A stretch of 64,000 nt of DNA. It comes from Gammaproteobacteria bacterium (GTDB lineage Bacteria; Pseudomonadota; Gammaproteobacteria; Steroidobacterales; Steroidobacteraceae). Within the stretch, counting starts at the first letter, position 1; each line of letters starts with the position of its first letter. The translations under genes were made by a program, and so were the position numbers. Positions 33,356-42,868 of this stretch are shown here, one piece after another. The stretch lies in the NCBI GenBank assembly GCA_947469285.1, contig CANIOW010000002.1:96964-160963 (forward strand), given 5' to 3'. Under the pieces are notes generated by a model. The model did no database searches. It was given only the letters and a program-made list of their open reading frames with translations, and was not told where the DNA came from.

Positions 33356-34294
33356 GTGACGCTGCCCGATCCGACGGAAACCGTAGACCGAATTGTATTA
33401 GAGCCACCCAAGGACTGGGGCATGAGCGATGAGGAGCTGGCCGCTGCGCCACTCGCCTATCGGTCCGACTTGCTGGAAGGCCAGGTGTTTCTGGTCTCCG
33501 GAGGCGGTAGCGGCATGGGCCGCGCCATGGCCTTCGTGCTGTCGCGCCTCGGCGCTCAAGTGGTCATCTGTGGCCGGCGAATTGAGACACTCGACGCCAC
33601 GGCGAGCGCTGTCGAACGTCTGGTGGGCAAGCGGGTCGACACCCATGCCATGACCATCCGCGACCCAGAGCAGGTGGAGGCGCTGTTCACTGCCGTTTGG
33701 CAGAAATACGGGCGGCTGGATGCTTTGGTGAATAACGGGGGTGGCCAATACCCACAACCGGCGTTGCAGTTCAGCGTGAAGGGCTGGAACGCGGTCATCG
33801 ACACCAACCTCAACGGCACCTGGTACATGATGCAAGCCGCAGCGCGGCGCTGGGCTGCTGCGGCGCCCGCAGAAACGACTCCGCCAGTGCAACACCGCGG
33901 CAGCATCGTCAACATTGTCGCCATTGTCAGTCGCGGCAACCCGCAAGTGGCGCATACCAGTGCCGCTCGCGCGGGCGTCATCGCCATGTCCAAGAGCGTC
34001 TCCACCGAATGGGCGTCGCTAGGCATCCGCGTGAACTGTTTGGCCCCCGGCTCCATCGCTACCGAAGGGCTGAACGTGTACCCACGCGCGGCGGCCGAAG
34101 CCTTCGCCGACTCCAATCCGATGCGTCATCTGGGCGATGTGATCGACATTGCACAGGGCGTGGTGTATCTCGCCGCACAGTCCACCGGCAAATTCATCAC
34201 CGGCGAACTGCTGGCGGTTGACGGTGGCCGGCAGCAGTGGGGCGACGACTGGCCGGGCGGCATTCCGCCGTGGTTTCAGGTAAAAACGCGGTGA
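33356..34294 (+). CDS. SDR-family oxidoreductase (PECR/DECR-like)
   Basis: This 312-residue protein has the NAD(P) loop SGGGSGMGRAMA, the strand VNNGGGQYP and the C-terminal TGELLAVDGGR. At the usual Tyr-xxx-Lys site it reads TSAARAG, so both active-site residues are replaced. The same is true of peroxisomal trans-2-enoyl-CoA reductase and 2,4-dienoyl-CoA reductase relatives. It probably reduces an unsaturated acyl-CoA. The GTG start has GAGGA about 10 nt upstream. The stop overlaps the thioesterase start as GTGA. Confidence 0.88.
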   Translation: MTLPDPTETVDRIVLEPPKDWGMSDEELAAAPLAYRSDLLEGQVFLVSGGGSGMGRAMAFVLSRLGAQVVICGRRIETLDATASAVERLVGKRVDTHAMTIRDPEQVEALFTAVWQKYGRLDALVNNGGGQYPQPALQFSVKGWNAVIDTNLNGTWYMMQAAARRWAAAAPAETTPPVQHRGSIVNIVAIVSRGNPQVAHTSAARAGVIAMSKSVSTEWASLGIRVNCLAPGSIATEGLNVYPRAAAEAFADSNPMRHLGDVIDIAQGVVYLAAQSTGKFITGELLAVDGGRQQWGDDWPGGIPPWFQVKTR

Positions 34295-34758
34295 ACGCCG
34301 GCCCGGCAATAGCCACTCCAAGCGTGCGGCAGCCCATTCTCACGCAGGAGCAGCTGACCACCTACTGCCAGCGCATCCCGTTCAATGTTCATCTGGGCAT
34401 TGAAGTACTCAGCGTGTCCGCCATCGGCGTGCAGCTCCAGCTGCCATGGCAGGCCCTGTTCAGCGGTTCAGCCGCGCGTGGGCACATGCATGGCGGTGTC
34501 ATCGCCACGCTCGTCGATGTGGCCTGCGGCATGACCATGGTGGCCTTCACCGGGCGCGGCGCACCCACCGTCGACATGCGGGTAGATTTCCACCGTGGCG
34601 TCACGCCAGGTGACTTGCGCGCAGAAGGGCGGGCACTACGGCTGGGCAAGTCGCTGGCAGTGGTGGATGCCAGCATTTTTGACTCTACCGGACAGCTGGT
34701 CGCCAGCGGCCGGGCGGTGTTCAGCACCGCGCATCAGGACGCCGTCCCCGTCGCCTAG
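34291..34758 (+). CDS. PaaI-type hotdog thioesterase
   Basis: This 155-residue hotdog protein has IPFNVHLGIEVLSVSAIG, RGHMHGGVIATLVDVACGMTM with the HGG substrate loop, and PTVDMRVDFHRG. The family hydrolyses acyl-CoA thioesters released in aromatic or fatty-acid catabolism. It starts at GTG within the SDR stop (GTGA), so it is co-translated with the enoyl-CoA-reductase-like SDR. The next gene, pyruvate carboxylase, converges 2 bp away. Confidence 0.9.
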   Translation: MNAGPAIATPSVRQPILTQEQLTTYCQRIPFNVHLGIEVLSVSAIGVQLQLPWQALFSGSAARGHMHGGVIATLVDVACGMTMVAFTGRGAPTVDMRVDFHRGVTPGDLRAEGRALRLGKSLAVVDASIFDSTGQLVASGRAVFSTAHQDAVPVA

Positions 34759-34760
34759 CG

Positions 34761-37700
34761 CTAGGCTTTGGCGAACGTGACCAGCAGGTCCTTGGCGTCC
34801 ACCGCATGTCCGGTGCGCACCAGCACCTCTTCCAGCGTGCCATCGCGGTCGGCCCGCACCGCCGTTTCCATCTTCATGGCCTCCAGCGTCACCAGCACTT
34901 CGCCCTTGTGCACCGTCTGCCCCGCTTTCACCGGCACCGTCACCACCGTGCCGGGCATGGGCGCCGCGACATGGTCTGCATTGGCCACCTCGGCCTTGCG
35001 GCGAGCCGGGCGCGCAGCCACCACACCACGGTCCGCCACCCGCACTGAACGCGGCTGGCCATTGAGCTCGAAGAACACCGTGCGCGTGCCATCTTCATGC
35101 GCATCACTGATGGCGGCCAGCTGAATAATGAGCGTCTTGCCACGCTCCAGCTCCACCATCACCTCATCGCCCGGCTCTAGGCCGTAGAAAAAAGCGGGGG
35201 TAGGCAAAGCGCTGACATTGCCGAACTTGGTGCGGTCCGCGGCGTACTCGAGGAATACCTTGGGGTACATCAGGTAACTGGCAAACTCGCCGTCCGTCAG
35301 CACTCGACCACACTTGCGTTCGGCCACGGCACGCTCTTCGACCAGGTCCAGCGATGGCAGAGACTCCCCCGGCCGGCCGGTGAGCGGCGCACGATCTTTC
35401 AACACTTTCGCCTGCAATGCAGCGGGGAACCCGCCGACGGGCTGTCCGAGATCGCCGTGGAACAGTTCCACCACACTCTCCGGGAAGGCCACTTCGGTGG
35501 TCGGGCTTTCCACCTGGGCCCGCGTCAAGCCGCTGGTCACCATCATGATCGCCAGATCGCCCACCACCTTCGAGGTTGGGGTGACCTTCACGATATCGCC
35601 AAACATGTCATTCACCTCGGCATAGGCCTGCGCCACCTCGGGCCAGCGCACCTCGTCGATCCCGAGCGAGCGGGCTTGCTCGCGCAGGTTAGTGAACTGC
35701 CCGCCGGGCATGCCGTGGACATAGACCTCGCTGGCACCACTGCGCAAATCACTTTCAAAAGCGCCGTAGGTATGACGCACCTGCTCCCAGTAACCGGACA
35801 GCCGGCGAATTTGCGCCGGGTCGAGCCCAGTAGCGCGGTCGGTGTGCCGCAAGGCCTCAACGATCGAACCCAGATTGGGCTGTGACGTCAGGCCACTCAT
35901 AGAATCCATGGCGGCATCCACGGCATCCACGCCCGCCTCGACCGCGGCCAGCACCGTTGCGCTGGCAATCCCGCTCGTGTCGTGGGTGTGAAAATGCACC
36001 GGCAGCCCGGTCTCTTCGCGCAGTGCTTTGACCAGTTGTCGGGCCGCTACCGGCTGACACAGGCCGGCCATGTCTTTGATACCGATGATGTTGGCGCCAG
36101 CCTTCTCCAGTTGCCGCGCCAGATTCACGTAATACTTCAAGGTGTACTTGGATTCGCGCGGGTCGGCGAGATTGCCGGTGTAGCACACCGCGGCTTCACA
36201 CAGCCGGCCCGTGTCACGCACTGCGTCGATGGCAACGCGCATGTTGTCGACCCAGTTCAGGCAATCAAACACCCGGAACAGATCCACGCCACCCTGTGCC
36301 GCTTCGCGAACAAAATGTCGCACCACATTGTCCGGGTAGTTTTTGTAGCCCACCGCATTCGCCGAACGCAACAGCATCTGCAGCAGCAAGTTAGGCATCG
36401 CTTCCCGCAACTGCGTCAGGCGTTCCCAAGGGCATTCACGCAAGAAACGCATCGAGACGTCGAAGGTGGCGCCGCCCCAGCATTCCACCGACAACAACTC
36501 CGGCAGCAAGCTGGCATAGTGCGGCGCAATCGCCGTCAGGTCACGTGTGCGCACACGCGTCGCCAACAAGGACTGGTGCGCATCACGCATCGTCGTGTCG
36601 GTGATCAACACGCCCGGCTGCGCGCGCATCCATGCCGAAAATTTCTCCGCGCCGAGCGCATCTAAACGCTGCTTGCTGCCCGGTGCTGGCGTTGGCAGCA
36701 ACAACTTCGGCGCCCGCGGCACGGACAGACGCAACGGCTTGATTCGCCCCTTCACTTCGGGGTTGCCGTTGACACTGACATCGCCCAAGAAGGCCAGCAG
36801 ACGCGTGGCGCGGTCACGACGGCGCGGCGAGTGGAACAACTCTGGCGTCTCGTCGATGAAGCGAGTGGTGTAATCACCATGCATGAATTTCGGGTGGGCG
36901 ATCACTTGGTCGCAAAAGCGCAGGTTGGTGGTCACGCCACGGATACGGAATTCCCAGAGCGCGCGGTGCATGCGTGCAATGGTTTCCTCGGCGGTCGGCG
37001 CCCAGGCCGTGACCTTCACCAACAGTGAATCGTACGAACGCCCGATGAACGCACCCGAATAGGCGGTACCAGCGTCGAGTCGGATGCCAAAGCCCGCAGG
37101 ACTGCGATAGGCCGTAATACGGCCATAGTCAGGAATGAAATTGTTTTCCGGATCTTCGGTGGTCACACGGCACTGCATCGCATGCCCAACGAGGCGAATA
37201 TCCACCTGCGCCGGTACCCCACTCTCAGGACTGCCGATGCGTGCACCCTCGGCGATATGGATCTGCGCCTTGACGATATCAATACCGGTGACTGTCTCAG
37301 TCACCGTGTGCTCTACCTGAATGCGCGGGTTGACCTCGATAAAATACATCTTGCCGGTATCCGCATCCTGCAGAAACTCGACGGTCCCGGCGCTGCAGTA
37401 GTCTGCTGCCCGGCCAATCTTCACCGCTTCAGCGCACAGCGCTTCACGCTCGGCCAGCGACATGAAAACTGCCGGCGCCCGTTCAACCACCTTCTGGTTA
37501 CGCCGCTGCACCGTGCAGTCGCGCTCCCACAGATGCACGAGCGTGCCATGCTGGTCGCCGAGCAACTGCACCTCGACATGCCGCGCATGCCGGATGAGCT
37601 TCTCGAGGTAGACCTCGTCGTTCCCAAAAGCCGCCTTGGCCTCGCGCCGCGCGGACGCCACCTCCTCCAGCAACCGCTCCGCCGACTCGACCACGCGCAT

Positions 37701-38210
37701 GCCGCGCCCACCACCGCCCCAGCTGGCCTTCAGCATCACCGGATAGCCCACTTGCTCCGCGAGACTGAGACACTGTGGGCCGTCTTCGGGCAAGGGCGGT
37801 GTGGCTGGCATGACCGGCACGCCAGCCGCTACCGCCAGATTGCGCGCGGACACCTTATTGCCCAGTGAGCGCATGGTGGCGGGCGTCGGCCCTACAAAGA
37901 GGATGCCAGCAACGGCACAGGCCTCGGCGAAGTCCGGGTTCTCCGACAGGAAGCCGTAGCCGGGATGGATCGCATCTACCTTGGCCTCCACCGCAATGCG
38001 GATGATGTCGGCAATATCGAGGTAAGCCTCGATGGGACCCTTGCCTTCACCGACCAGATAAGCCTCGTCTGCCTTGGTACGGTGGAGCGAAAACCGGTCT
38101 TCCTGCGAATAGATAGCCACCGTGCGGATACTGAGTTCGGCAGCAGCACGCATCACGCGAATGGAGATTTCGCCACGGTTGGCGACGAGCAGGCGGTGGA
38201 TCTTGCGCAC
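34761..38210 (-). CDS. pyc: Pyruvate carboxylase
   Basis: This single-chain enzyme of 1149 residues makes oxaloacetate from pyruvate and bicarbonate. Domain order: biotin carboxylase (residues about 1-450, with VANRGEISIRVMRAA, SWGGGGRGM and FIEVNPRIQVEHTVTE), carboxyltransferase (about 530-1000, with LITDTTMRDAHQSLLATRVRT, GGATFDVSMRFL, and HFHTHDTSG), and biotinyl domain (VTLEAMKMETAV near the C-terminus). I chose the GTG at 38210, preceded by GGAGA, which gives an N-terminus (VRKIHRLLVANRGE) that fits the family. Replenishes the TCA cycle. Confidence 0.96.
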   Translation of the reverse strand: MRKIHRLLVANRGEISIRVMRAAAELSIRTVAIYSQEDRFSLHRTKADEAYLVGEGKGPIEAYLDIADIIRIAVEAKVDAIHPGYGFLSENPDFAEACAVAGILFVGPTPATMRSLGNKVSARNLAVAAGVPVMPATPPLPEDGPQCLSLAEQVGYPVMLKASWGGGGRGMRVVESAERLLEEVASARREAKAAFGNDEVYLEKLIRHARHVEVQLLGDQHGTLVHLWERDCTVQRRNQKVVERAPAVFMSLAEREALCAEAVKIGRAADYCSAGTVEFLQDADTGKMYFIEVNPRIQVEHTVTETVTGIDIVKAQIHIAEGARIGSPESGVPAQVDIRLVGHAMQCRVTTEDPENNFIPDYGRITAYRSPAGFGIRLDAGTAYSGAFIGRSYDSLLVKVTAWAPTAEETIARMHRALWEFRIRGVTTNLRFCDQVIAHPKFMHGDYTTRFIDETPELFHSPRRRDRATRLLAFLGDVSVNGNPEVKGRIKPLRLSVPRAPKLLLPTPAPGSKQRLDALGAEKFSAWMRAQPGVLITDTTMRDAHQSLLATRVRTRDLTAIAPHYASLLPELLSVECWGGATFDVSMRFLRECPWERLTQLREAMPNLLLQMLLRSANAVGYKNYPDNVVRHFVREAAQGGVDLFRVFDCLNWVDNMRVAIDAVRDTGRLCEAAVCYTGNLADPRESKYTLKYYVNLARQLEKAGANIIGIKDMAGLCQPVAARQLVKALREETGLPVHFHTHDTSGIASATVLAAVEAGVDAVDAAMDSMSGLTSQPNLGSIVEALRHTDRATGLDPAQIRRLSGYWEQVRHTYGAFESDLRSGASEVYVHGMPGGQFTNLREQARSLGIDEVRWPEVAQAYAEVNDMFGDIVKVTPTSKVVGDLAIMMVTSGLTRAQVESPTTEVAFPESVVELFHGDLGQPVGGFPAALQAKVLKDRAPLTGRPGESLPSLDLVEERAVAERKCGRVLTDGEFASYLMYPKVFLEYAADRTKFGNVSALPTPAFFYGLEPGDEVMVELERGKTLIIQLAAISDAHEDGTRTVFFELNGQPRSVRVADRGVVAARPARRKAEVANADHVAAPMPGTVVTVPVKAGQTVHKGEVLVTLEAMKMETAVRADRDGTLEEVLVRTGHAVDAKDLLVTFAKA

Positions 38211-38249
38211 AATAGTCTCCGCGGACCGGAAGGCCCGAATGCAACGCAG

Positions 38250-38277
38250 AGTGTAGCTGCCAGCCATTGCACTGCAA
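38250..38277 (-). promoter_or_regulatory. Promoter of the pyruvate carboxylase gene
   Basis: On the minus strand TTGCAG (38277-38272) and TACACT (38255-38250) are separated by 16 bp, giving a plausible sigma-70 promoter. Transcription would start about 35 nt before the GTG start codon. Confidence 0.55.
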
Positions 38278-38344
38278 AATATTTACGTCAGGCACGTCGG
38301 CAAGAGCCCCTGACCGGAGCCGACGCGAAGGTAGCCGCCGCCGC

Positions 38345-39574
38345 CTAGCGCGCCTCGCGGCGATAACGGCGGAACACGCCGGTGGCGAGCGCGGCATACT
38401 CAGCCTCGCGGTAGACGGTGCGCTTGCGCCCGGTCTCCTTGGCCGCATAGAGCGCTTCATCCGCCAACTGCAGGCCACCGGCCGCACTGCGGTCTGGCGA
38501 TGGCTTGAGGATGGCCACGCCGACACTAACCGTCACATGGTCTGCCGCCGCGGAGGCTTCATGCGGAATGCGCAATGCGGCCACTTCGGCGTGAATGCGT
38601 TCTGCCACTTCAACGACGTATTCGCGCGACGGCTCAAACAGGATGACGGCGAATTCTTCACCGCCATAGCGCGCCACGAAATCGAATGAGCGTCGAGCGC
38701 TGCGAGCGAGTGCCGACGCTACCTGCCGCAACACCACATCGCCCGCTTGATGGCCATAACGGTCGTTGTAGGGTTTGAAACTATCGATATCCACCAGCAA
38801 CACCGCCAGCAGCTTGCCGTCACGCTGCGCATGACCCCAGCAATTGTCGATATGTTCATCAAAGCGCCGCCGATTGAACAGGCCCGTCAGGCCATCGCGC
38901 GCCGCCGCTTCCAACAGCCGCCGACTTTCCAAGAAATGCGCTCGCCGCAGCCGCTCCAGCTGCAAACCCATGGCCGCACTGGCCACTGTGGCCACCACCA
39001 CCAACAACCACTTGTAGTGGATGACTTCAGGGGGAACCACCCCGTTACGGCCCAGCATAAACAGATAGATCGCCGCGGATAACAGCGAAATACGCAAAGC
39101 CGGATAAAGCCGCAGCCCCAGCAGACTGTAGGTATAGGGAATGACCAGCACCAGCCACGAAGCTACCGGAATGCTGCCGCTGCGTGCTGTCAGCTGTTCC
39201 ATCGCAATCAGACAAACGCCCAGTACCGGATAGAGCACTTCTGCGATGCGCGGATAGACCGTGCTCGCATTGGCCATATAGGTGATCCCGATCAACGCCA
39301 GAAAGCCCGGCAAAACCAAGCCCAGCTCAACCCAGTAGATCATCGGGCGATGGGCGGCGCCCAGCGAGATGACGTTCATTACCCCGAAGGCACACACCAA
39401 CAGCAGCGCCAGCCACAGCCCTTGGCGTACTTGTGGAAAATGCTCGCGCAGCGACTCGGTGCGGAACTCACGTTCCAGTTGCGGGTCGGAGAAACTGAGC
39501 CACGGGTAGCCTTCGCGCTGCTGCCTGGCGGCGCTGGACTCTTGAACGGGCGATAATTCTGCCGTCTGTGACAT
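38345..39574 (-). CDS. Diguanylate cyclase with membrane sensor domain
   Basis: This 409-residue protein has about six membrane helices (residues 50-205), then a GGDEF domain with the intact active-site motif GGEEF at 304-308 and an inhibitory RxxD site (RSFD, 295-298) five residues before it. It should make cyclic di-GMP from two GTP and be subject to product inhibition. The membrane part has no recognised ligand-binding family. It begins 21 bp after the gshA stop and may be co-transcribed with gshA. Confidence 0.93.
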   Translation of the reverse strand: MSQTAELSPVQESSAARQQREGYPWLSFSDPQLEREFRTESLREHFPQVRQGLWLALLLVCAFGVMNVISLGAAHRPMIYWVELGLVLPGFLALIGITYMANASTVYPRIAEVLYPVLGVCLIAMEQLTARSGSIPVASWLVLVIPYTYSLLGLRLYPALRISLLSAAIYLFMLGRNGVVPPEVIHYKWLLVVVATVASAAMGLQLERLRRAHFLESRRLLEAAARDGLTGLFNRRRFDEHIDNCWGHAQRDGKLLAVLLVDIDSFKPYNDRYGHQAGDVVLRQVASALARSARRSFDFVARYGGEEFAVILFEPSREYVVEVAERIHAEVAALRIPHEASAAADHVTVSVGVAILKPSPDRSAAGGLQLADEALYAAKETGRKRTVYREAEYAALATGVFRRYRREAR

Positions 39575-39595
39575 GTATTTCCGTATCGCTTGCGC

Positions 39596-41167
39596 TCAGG
39601 CGAACCAGTGCGCCAAGTAGTCCTCAAAACTGCCCTTATCCTCGGCTTCCATTCGGGCTTGCGCCTCTAGGCTGTCTTCTGCGGCAGCCGCCAGCTGACG
39701 CAGCGTCGGCGCGTCCACCGGCGCGGCTTCCATAAAATGCCGGCGGTGCGCCGCCGACCTGTCCCGCGCCCAGGGGAAAAAGCCTTCACCACTGGAACGC
39801 AGTTCCGCCAGCAAACGTGCCGACGGCGTCAGGTCGACATCGACCACCTTCGCCGCCTGCACTTCCACGGCTGCAGTGTAAGGGCGAGCAGGGTCGCCTG
39901 TATCCAGCAATGCTGCAGTTCCGCGGAGTCCGTCAACAATTTCGGCTGCCCAGTGCGCCATTGGCACCTCGCGGCCGTCTCGCCACAGCGCCAACCGCGG
40001 CTCCCGGCCCCGCCGCGCGACCGTGACATGGTTGGCCTCCAGCCGTACCTGCTCCTCCTCGGCAATGGGCGGGCTGGCTGACAGGACGCACCAGGCAACA
40101 AACGCCTCCAGAAACCGCAGCTTGTTCATGTTCACGCCGACCGGGTCAAAGGCGCTGACATCCAGCGAACGCACTTCTACGTATTGCACGCCAGCTCGCT
40201 GCAGTGCCTTGGTCGGGCGCTCACCAGGCGCCGTGACCCGCTTGGGGCGGATATGGCTGTAGTACTCGTTTTCGACCTGCAGGAGATTGGTGTTCAACTG
40301 CTGCCACTGGCCATCCTTACGGACCCCGTGAGCGGCATAGCCCGGATGCGGTGTGGAGACGGCTCGGGTCAGGTCGCGCACATATTCACGCAAGGAATTC
40401 ACGGAAACGTTGAGCGCCGACTGCACGCTATTACGGTAACCCACATCGCTCATGCGCAACGAGGTGGCATAGGGCGCATACAAGGTGCCTGGCACCAAAG
40501 TGGACAACCCCGGGTCCGTTCGGCCCTGCAGGAACCCGGCACACAGCGCCGGTGACACCCCAAACAGATACAGCACAATCCAGCCATGCCGGCGGTAGTT
40601 ACGCAACAGCGAAAAATAACGATCAGAGATAAAATCCTGCCCGACCGTACGCGTCTGTGTCACCTCAGCCAGCACCGGCCAAAACTGCGCGGGGAAGCTA
40701 TAGTTGAAGTGCACGCCACTGATAGCCTGCATCAACCGGCCGTAGCGCAGGCCCAACCCTTCGCGGTAGACCTCTTTCATTTGCGCGCTGTGCGAACGGC
40801 CGTAGCGGGCAATCGGGATCGCCGCGTCGGTACTGACCCCGCAGGGCATCGACGTCGCCCACAGCATCTCGTCACCAATAGAGCGATAGGTGAACTGGTG
40901 CAGCTGAACCAGACGCTCCATCAGGCGTGCGCTGTCCGGATAGGCCGGTGTGACCAGCTCCAGCAACGCCTCGGAATAGTCAGTGGTAATTTCCGGGTGC
41001 GTGAGCGCACTGCCCAGCGTGCGCGGGTGTGGAGTCTGGGCAATATCTCCCTCAGGGGTAACGCGCAGTGACTCTTTTTCGACGCCTTTAAGGCCGCCCA
41101 CCAGCACGCCACGCTCGCCTGAATTGACCAGGCCGGCCAGCTGCCGCTCAAAATGGGTAGAACTCAT
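39596..41167 (-). CDS. gshA: Glutamate-cysteine ligase
   Basis: This first enzyme of glutathione synthesis joins glutamate and cysteine with ATP. The 523-residue length and the motifs GVEKESLRV, HPEITTDYSEALLELVTP, SGVHFNYSFP and YVEVRSLDVSAFDPVG fit the E. coli-type (class I) enzyme. The gene has no strong ribosome-binding site before the ATG at 41167. Its presence agrees with glutathione-dependent gloA elsewhere in the window. Confidence 0.96.
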   Translation of the reverse strand: MSSTHFERQLAGLVNSGERGVLVGGLKGVEKESLRVTPEGDIAQTPHPRTLGSALTHPEITTDYSEALLELVTPAYPDSARLMERLVQLHQFTYRSIGDEMLWATSMPCGVSTDAAIPIARYGRSHSAQMKEVYREGLGLRYGRLMQAISGVHFNYSFPAQFWPVLAEVTQTRTVGQDFISDRYFSLLRNYRRHGWIVLYLFGVSPALCAGFLQGRTDPGLSTLVPGTLYAPYATSLRMSDVGYRNSVQSALNVSVNSLREYVRDLTRAVSTPHPGYAAHGVRKDGQWQQLNTNLLQVENEYYSHIRPKRVTAPGERPTKALQRAGVQYVEVRSLDVSAFDPVGVNMNKLRFLEAFVAWCVLSASPPIAEEEQVRLEANHVTVARRGREPRLALWRDGREVPMAHWAAEIVDGLRGTAALLDTGDPARPYTAAVEVQAAKVVDVDLTPSARLLAELRSSGEGFFPWARDRSAAHRRHFMEAAPVDAPTLRQLAAAAEDSLEAQARMEAEDKGSFEDYLAHWFA

Positions 41168-41296
41168 GGTTGAACAGCCACGGCGACAATGACGAAGTCT
41201 GGCAGTCTAAACCAGCAGCGCCGACCGCGCCCATGGCTAAACTAGCGGGCATGAACCCCCGCTGGGGGCCACAGGCCATTTCAGCGGTGACCGCTG

Positions 41297-42868
41297 CTAC
41301 CTGCGCGCGCTGGACGGCACCGACTGCGCCGGCAGCGAACCCGGCGCCGGGCGGCGCGCCCACGCCATCACCCGGCTTTCCAAGGCGTCGAGTGGTAAGG
41401 GTCCGTCTACCACTAGTTGCCGATCAAACGCCTCGGCCGTGAACGCAGCGCCCTGCAGCTGCTCCACTGCCGTGCGCAGCTGTAGCAGCCGCAGACACCC
41501 CGCACCTGCGGCCAAGCCCGTGGTGGCCGAGGCCAACGCCGCGTCCACGTGATCTGCGGCCTGCGGCCCGCTCCACACGGTATGCGCGGCCAGATAATGC
41601 AGCGCCTGTTCCCGGCTCCATCCAAGAGCATGCAGTCCCGTGTCCACCACCACCATCGCTACCGCGCCACGCGCCTGCTCCAATGCCGCTCGCCGGTGCA
41701 GTGCAGCGGCCGCCGGGTCGGGTTCCACCGCGGCCGGGACGGCCGTCAGCAAGCGATACAAACCATAGCCGTCACGGTGTGCCGGACGCTGCGTGCGGCG
41801 TTGCCAGCGTGGCACTGCCGCCATGGGGAGGCGCTCGAGCAGCAACACAGGTAGCGCCGGAACCGCGCTCTGGGCCGGTGCCGCGCCGGCCGTAGCCGGC
41901 GGCACGGCGGGCCACGGCGCAGCGGCCAATTGGCCCTCAAGCCGCGTCACGCCGGCCAGTCCAGCGGCATGCCATTCCTGCGCTGTCAGCGGCAAGTCCG
42001 TCGACTCATCTAGCCGCTGCAGGTACCACGCCTCACCGAGCGGCAAAGTAGACCAGTTGGCGCGAGGAAGACCACGTGCCCGCTGTGCGGCCACCAGTGC
42101 ACGCTGCTGCAGGCGCTGTAGTGCCGGCCGCACCCGCTCGTCGGCCAGCGCCCGATAACGCGCCGCCAGGGCTTGCTGCTCCGCCAGCGTTAACCCCACA
42201 CCCCAAGCCCCCGGTGGCGGCGTCAATGGCAGCGTCCGTGCCACGCCGATACGGCGGGCCAGCCACTGCCAGGCTTCAGGTGCCAACCGCAAGCCACGGG
42301 CGTCAGCCGTCTCCATATTGATCAACGCTTGCTCAACCCAGTCCGGCACGGTCGCCAGCTGCGCTAACCAGGCTTCGTGTTGCGCGAGCGAATTCAGCGC
42401 CACCTCACCGCGTGCCGACGCCAGCACCGCCCACAACGCGAAGCCGCCATCGGCCGCGGACAGTGGCAGCAACTCTTCGGGAAAGCTCGCCCCATGGATC
42501 GACTGCCGCAGATCATGGATCCAAAGCTCTCGCCCGGCCCGCCCGGCGGGCGTCAAGGTCCGTGGGTCAATCGCCAGTGCTCGCGACAGGAACGCGCGGT
42601 CTATCCGCAGCCGCGCAGCCACCGTCTGCGGGTCGATATCGGGGCGCACACCAGCCACTGGAGCTAGCCCCCAAGCCGCCGCCCAAGTAGGTTGCCAACG
42701 CGCGCGTTCCAGGTAGTAACGATCGGCGAGCGCCGCATAGGCGTCTTCACCGGCAGCCATATAGGGTGGCCACTGCCCGTTGCCAGTCACTGGAGCCCGG
42801 CCACAACCCACGAGCAAACCCGCGGTTGCCGTGATCCACATCGCTCGTCGCCACCAGCACTGCTTCAC
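41297..42868 (-). CDS. DUF885-family lipoprotein lacking the metal motif
   Basis: This 523-residue protein has a signal peptide ending TATAGLLVGC, so it is probably a lipoprotein. The C-terminal part (GLHALGWSREQALHYLAAHT, then LRTAVEQLQG and PLPLDALESRV) clearly matches the DUF885 family. That family normally has a HExxPGHH zinc-type motif in the middle; here I find no such motif, only a proline- and alanine-rich stretch. It is therefore probably not a working peptidase. The GTG start overlaps the stop of the MATE exporter gene (GTGA), linking the two. Confidence 0.75.
   Translation of the reverse strand: MKQCWWRRAMWITATAGLLVGCGRAPVTGNGQWPPYMAAGEDAYAALADRYYLERARWQPTWAAAWGLAPVAGVRPDIDPQTVAARLRIDRAFLSRALAIDPRTLTPAGRAGRELWIHDLRQSIHGASFPEELLPLSAADGGFALWAVLASARGEVALNSLAQHEAWLAQLATVPDWVEQALINMETADARGLRLAPEAWQWLARRIGVARTLPLTPPPGAWGVGLTLAEQQALAARYRALADERVRPALQRLQQRALVAAQRARGLPRANWSTLPLGEAWYLQRLDESTDLPLTAQEWHAAGLAGVTRLEGQLAAAPWPAVPPATAGAAPAQSAVPALPVLLLERLPMAAVPRWQRRTQRPAHRDGYGLYRLLTAVPAAVEPDPAAAALHRRAALEQARGAVAMVVVDTGLHALGWSREQALHYLAAHTVWSGPQAADHVDAALASATTGLAAGAGCLRLLQLRTAVEQLQGAAFTAEAFDRQLVVDGPLPLDALESRVMAWARRPAPGSLPAQSVPSSARR

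Noticed and set aside
41256..41268. CCCCC-GCT-GGGGG hairpin between gshA and the DUF885 gene as a terminator
   Set aside because: The stem is only five pairs and is not followed by a T-run on either strand.
41297..42868. HEAWL segment in the DUF885 protein as its zinc motif
   Set aside because: It lies in the N-terminal half, lacks the second histidine and the PGHH context, and is not at the family's active-site position.
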